This document shows, in pieces, positions 5,501-7,971 of a stretch of 7,971 bases of DNA. The position numbers were made by a program, and so were the translations under genes. Below the pieces are notes generated by a model. The model searched no databases and was not told where the DNA came from. It saw nothing but the letters and a program-made list of their open reading frames with translations. This DNA is from Dehalococcoidales bacterium (GTDB lineage Bacteria > Chloroflexota > Dehalococcoidia > Dehalococcoidales > RBG-16-60-22), in NCBI GenBank assembly GCA_026416775.1, contig JAOAEN010000052.1:1-7971 (forward strand). Reading direction: 5' to 3'. The first letter of the stretch is position 1, and the number at the start of each line of letters is the position of its first letter.

Positions 5501-6514
5501 ATGACAAAGCAGGTCTGGGTAATCGGTGCACCGTACGAGGACGGCGGAAGGCGCGGAACGGTATTCCTGCCGGCCCTCTTTTCCGAGGCGAGGCGGATTG
5601 CTGAAGCCTGCGGCGGTGGACTTACTGCGGTCTCGTTTGCCCCGGACGAAGTAGCTATCCCCGGGCTTCCCTCCGTCTGCGGGATAGAACGTCATTATGT
5701 GCTGGTCAGCCACGGCTTCAGTCATTTTTCAGCACAGGCTGGCGCAACGGGCCTGCTTGCGCTGGTGCAGCAGGAGAAACCGTGGCTCATCCTCATGGCG
5801 GATGTGTTGCCAATGAGGGAGCTTGCGCCGTTTCTTGCGGGCAGCCTGAAAACCGGGGCCATCACCGGTGTGGTTAATGTTGACATAAGTGAACCGGAAA
5901 GGCCACGCTTTTTCCGCAAGGTCTATGGCGGGCAGCTTTACGAGGAGCTTTCTTTCCGCGGGGAAAATACCGCGATTGTAACGTTTGACCCCGATTTCCT
6001 GCCGGCACGTGCGACTTCCGCACCGTCTCGGGAGCCAGAGACCATCGTGCGCCGGATTGAGCTGCCCGAAGGTGGTCTGCCCGAGTATCTTGGCTCTTTT
6101 TCCGTCCCTGCGCGGGATCTTGACGTTACCGAGGCAAGGGTGGTTATCGGTGCCGGCATGGGGGCAATCGGCGATGATGTTTACCCGATGGTGCTTGAAC
6201 TTGCCGGGCTGCTTGAAGGTACCATCGGCACCACCCGTCCGGTGGTGGACATCGGGAAAATCCCCCGCGAACGTATGGTCGGGCAGACGGGTAAGGTCAT
6301 CGCCCCGGAGCTATACCTTGCCCTCGGCGTTTCCGGGGCAACGCATCATGTCGGTGGGATTCAGGAAGCGGGCAGGGTCATCGCCGTTAACCGTGATGCA
6401 TATGCCCCGATTTTCAAGAATGCAGACTACGGGGTTGCCGCCGACCTGCGTGATATCCTGCCTGAGCTGATAAAGAGGATAAGACGGGCAAAGGAAAATG
6501 GCGAAATCATTTGA
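5501..6514 (+). CDS. fixB: Electron transfer flavoprotein alpha subunit, FixB type
   Basis: This 337-residue ETF alpha subunit binds FAD and passes electrons between the ETF beta/FixA partner and FixC. The N-terminal alpha/beta domain covers about 1-200. The C-terminal FAD domain shows the family motifs in order: VVIGAGMGAIG (214-224), GTTRPVVD (243-250, with T245 where Ser is common), VGQTGKVIAPELYLALGVSGA (starting at 260), H282-H283, then AVNRDAYAPIFKNADYGVAADL (starting at 295). All FAD-contacting elements appear intact. The ATG at 5501 has AGGGA at 5491-5495. An in-frame extension back to 5423 would run into the flavoenzyme gene and has no family counterpart. It lies 16 nt after the flavoenzyme stop and overlaps fixC by 17 nt. 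The usual upstream fixA is not present. Confidence 0.94.
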   Translation: MTKQVWVIGAPYEDGGRRGTVFLPALFSEARRIAEACGGGLTAVSFAPDEVAIPGLPSVCGIERHYVLVSHGFSHFSAQAGATGLLALVQQEKPWLILMADVLPMRELAPFLAGSLKTGAITGVVNVDISEPERPRFFRKVYGGQLYEELSFRGENTAIVTFDPDFLPARATSAPSREPETIVRRIELPEGGLPEYLGSFSVPARDLDVTEARVVIGAGMGAIGDDVYPMVLELAGLLEGTIGTTRPVVDIGKIPRERMVGQTGKVIAPELYLALGVSGATHHVGGIQEAGRVIAVNRDAYAPIFKNADYGVAADLRDILPELIKRIRRAKENGEII

Positions 6515-7796
6515 TGTTGTCGTAGTGGGGGCGGGACCGGGGGGGAGTCTTGCCGCCCTCAGGCTTGCCCGCGCCGGGCTTCGCGTGGTCATCGTGGAGC
6601 GGGGAGACCACCCCGGGGCCAAGAACATGTTCGGTGGGCTCCTGCACCGCACACCCGTGCTTGAAGAACTCATCCCCGATTTTGCAGAACGCGCCCCGCT
6701 TGAACGCCATGTCTATAAGAAGACGCTTGCCTTCCTCACCGAAGATTCAGCCATTATGCTTTCAAGCGAGCTTGGCGGGTTTGATAAGCTGCCCCATAAC
6801 GGCTATACCGTCTTCCGCCCGGTGTTTGACCGGTGGCTGGCAGATGAGGCGGTAAAGGCTGGGGCGCTGCTTCTCAACAGGTGCACTGCCGAGGACATCA
6901 TCCGTAGGGACGGGCGCATCCGCGGGGGTTCCGTTATGGGCAGGGAAGGGGTGGTTGAGGGGAATGCGGTCATTGCCGCCGATGGCGTGCTTTCGTTTCT
7001 GGCGAAAAAGGCGGGTTTAAGGCGTGACTTCCGCCCTGAGAATATGGGGCTGGGTGTTAAGCTCCTGCTGGGGCTGCCTGAGGCGGTGATCGACGAGCGC
7101 TTCGGGCTTGTCCGCGAGCAGGGGGCGGACATCAGCTTTGTTGGCGGCTGCGGGGCAATTCATGGGGGTGGCTTTCTCTACACTAATCTTGATACCGTTT
7201 CCGTCGGGATGGTGCTGCATCTGGACTCGCTTATCGCTTCCGGCAGGGCACCCTATGAGGTGCTGAATGATTTCCTCGCCCATCCCTTCCTTGCCCGGCT
7301 CCTTAGGGGTGCTAGCCCGCTTGAATATTCGGCACACCTCGTCCCGGAAGGGGGCTACGGGTGCCTGCCCCGATTGTATACCGACGGCATGCTGGTCGTC
7401 GGTGATGCGGCGGGGCTATGCTATACCAACGGTATCAACCTCGAGGGGATGAACCTGGCGATGACTTCGGGCGTCCTTGCCGCGGAGACGTTGCTTGAAG
7501 CCTTCCAGGCGGGGGACTTCAGCGCGCGGGTACTCTCCCGCTACCGGGAAAGGCTTGAGGCGAGCTTCGTCCTCAGGGACATGAAGACATTCCGTCATGC
7601 CCCGGAGATGATGCGGCTTGACCGTCTCTACCGGACCTACCCGCGGCTACTTGTTGACATAATGAACGAGGTCTACCGCACGGGAACCCGTCCCCGCCGG
7701 AGGCTTTCCCGTCTTGTCCTGCGGAGGTTGAGGCAGGAGGTGGGGCTTACGGGCCTTATCGCTGACGGCTGGCGTATCCTGCGGGGATTACTGTGA
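6498..7796 (+). CDS. fixC: FixC, ETF-quinone oxidoreductase-like flavoprotein
   Basis: This 432-residue FAD protein of the FixC/ETF-QO family accepts electrons from the Fix ETF and passes them to quinone, working with the FixX ferredoxin. The N-terminal dinucleotide motif VVVVGAGPGG is at 7-16, with the acidic end of the fold at E34. The family block PGAKNMFGG spans 39-47, YTVFRPVFDRWL 103-114, the second FAD motif VGDAAGL 301-307, and NGINLEGMN 311-319. The length is normal for FixC, and it lacks the fused C-terminal ferredoxin of mitochondrial ETF-QO. FixX supplies that part and starts one base after the fixC stop. The ATG at 6498 lies inside the end of fixB, implying translational coupling; the AAGGA before it sits unusually close (2 nt). 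The C-terminal 395-432 is arginine-rich and amphipathic, which could aid membrane contact (inference). Confidence 0.95.
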   Translation: MAKSFDVVVVGAGPGGSLAALRLARAGLRVVIVERGDHPGAKNMFGGLLHRTPVLEELIPDFAERAPLERHVYKKTLAFLTEDSAIMLSSELGGFDKLPHNGYTVFRPVFDRWLADEAVKAGALLLNRCTAEDIIRRDGRIRGGSVMGREGVVEGNAVIAADGVLSFLAKKAGLRRDFRPENMGLGVKLLLGLPEAVIDERFGLVREQGADISFVGGCGAIHGGGFLYTNLDTVSVGMVLHLDSLIASGRAPYEVLNDFLAHPFLARLLRGASPLEYSAHLVPEGGYGCLPRLYTDGMLVVGDAAGLCYTNGINLEGMNLAMTSGVLAAETLLEAFQAGDFSARVLSRYRERLEASFVLRDMKTFRHAPEMMRLDRLYRTYPRLLVDIMNEVYRTGTRPRRRLSRLVLRRLRQEVGLTGLIADGWRILRGLL

Positions 7797-7797
7797 A

Positions 7798-7971
7798 ATG
7801 AATATTGATGACCTTGCCCAACTCACCCAGTTTGAGGCGGATGACCGGTCGCATATCATCCTGGACAGGGAGACGTGCGCGAAATGCGAGCACCGTACCT
7901 GCGTCAGGGCATGCCCGGCGAAGTGCTATTCCTATAATGAGCAGTCGGCCCAGATGACCGTGGTCTACGAG
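7798..7971 (+). CDS. fixX: FixX ferredoxin-like protein, N-terminal part (cut by window end)
   Basis: An open frame from ATG 7798 runs without a stop to the window end, giving 58 residues. The motif CAKCEHRTCVRACPAKCY (27-44) matches the first cysteine-rich block of FixX proteins, with C27, C30, C35, C39 and C43 and the CPA signature. The second cysteine block expected in FixX (YxGCLECGTC type) lies beyond the window. FixX is a small iron-sulfur partner of FixC. The gene starts one base after the fixC TGA, with GGGGA about 12 bases upstream, so it is almost certainly co-translated with fixC. The truncation comes from the window boundary and is not a mutation. Confidence 0.9.
   Translation, partial: MNIDDLAQLTQFEADDRSHIILDRETCAKCEHRTCVRACPAKCYSYNEQSAQMTVVYE

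Noticed and set aside
4834..5502. 222-codon open frame on the minus strand at the end of the flavoenzyme gene
   Set aside because: Antisense shadow in GC-rich coding DNA, with no family motifs.

Overview
The window looks like a moderately GC-rich bacterial chromosome segment from an anaerobe. The main evidence is a FixB-FixC-FixX electron-transfer operon led by an Old Yellow Enzyme-type iron-sulfur flavoenzyme. The overall style (EF-hand-bearing HtpX, excisionase-like HTH, DUF72/DUF429 pair, anaerobic OYE/Fix genes) would fit Chloroflexota such as Dehalococcoidia, but this is an impression and the sequence alone does not settle the taxon. No transposon, CRISPR array, rRNA or tRNA was seen.

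Left part (1-3244), all genes on the minus strand. An HtpX-type M48 membrane protease (71-1042) carries an insertion with a textbook EF-hand calcium loop. It has a good candidate promoter overlapped by a 20-bp dyad. A long hairpin-forming repeat (1223-1270) lies between it and a 77-residue excisionase/MerR-like DNA-binding protein (1288-1521). Next come two uncharacterised conserved proteins, DUF72 (2513-3244) and DUF429 (1620-2516), which overlap by four bases and are probably translationally coupled.

Middle (3245-3534): a 290-bp divergent intergenic region with candidate promoters in both directions, an inverted repeat at the -35 of the rightward promoter, and a hairpin directly abutting the ribosome-binding site of the next gene.

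Right part (3535-7971), all genes on the plus strand and tightly packed: a 649-residue OYE/FadH/TMADH-type flavoenzyme, then FixB (ETF alpha), FixC (ETF-quinone oxidoreductase-like) and the start of FixX (ferredoxin-like, cut by the window end). Gaps are 16 nt, a 17-nt overlap and 1 nt. The expected FixA (ETF beta) gene is absent upstream of FixB, where the flavoenzyme sits instead.

The flavoenzyme is the most interesting protein. One of its four cluster cysteines is aspartate, its usual proton-donor tyrosine position is serine, and its second nucleotide-binding fold lacks the glycine motif. Taken together, this suggests a redox enzyme that exchanges electrons with the Fix/ETF proteins rather than an ordinary NADPH-dependent enoate reductase. 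That is inference.
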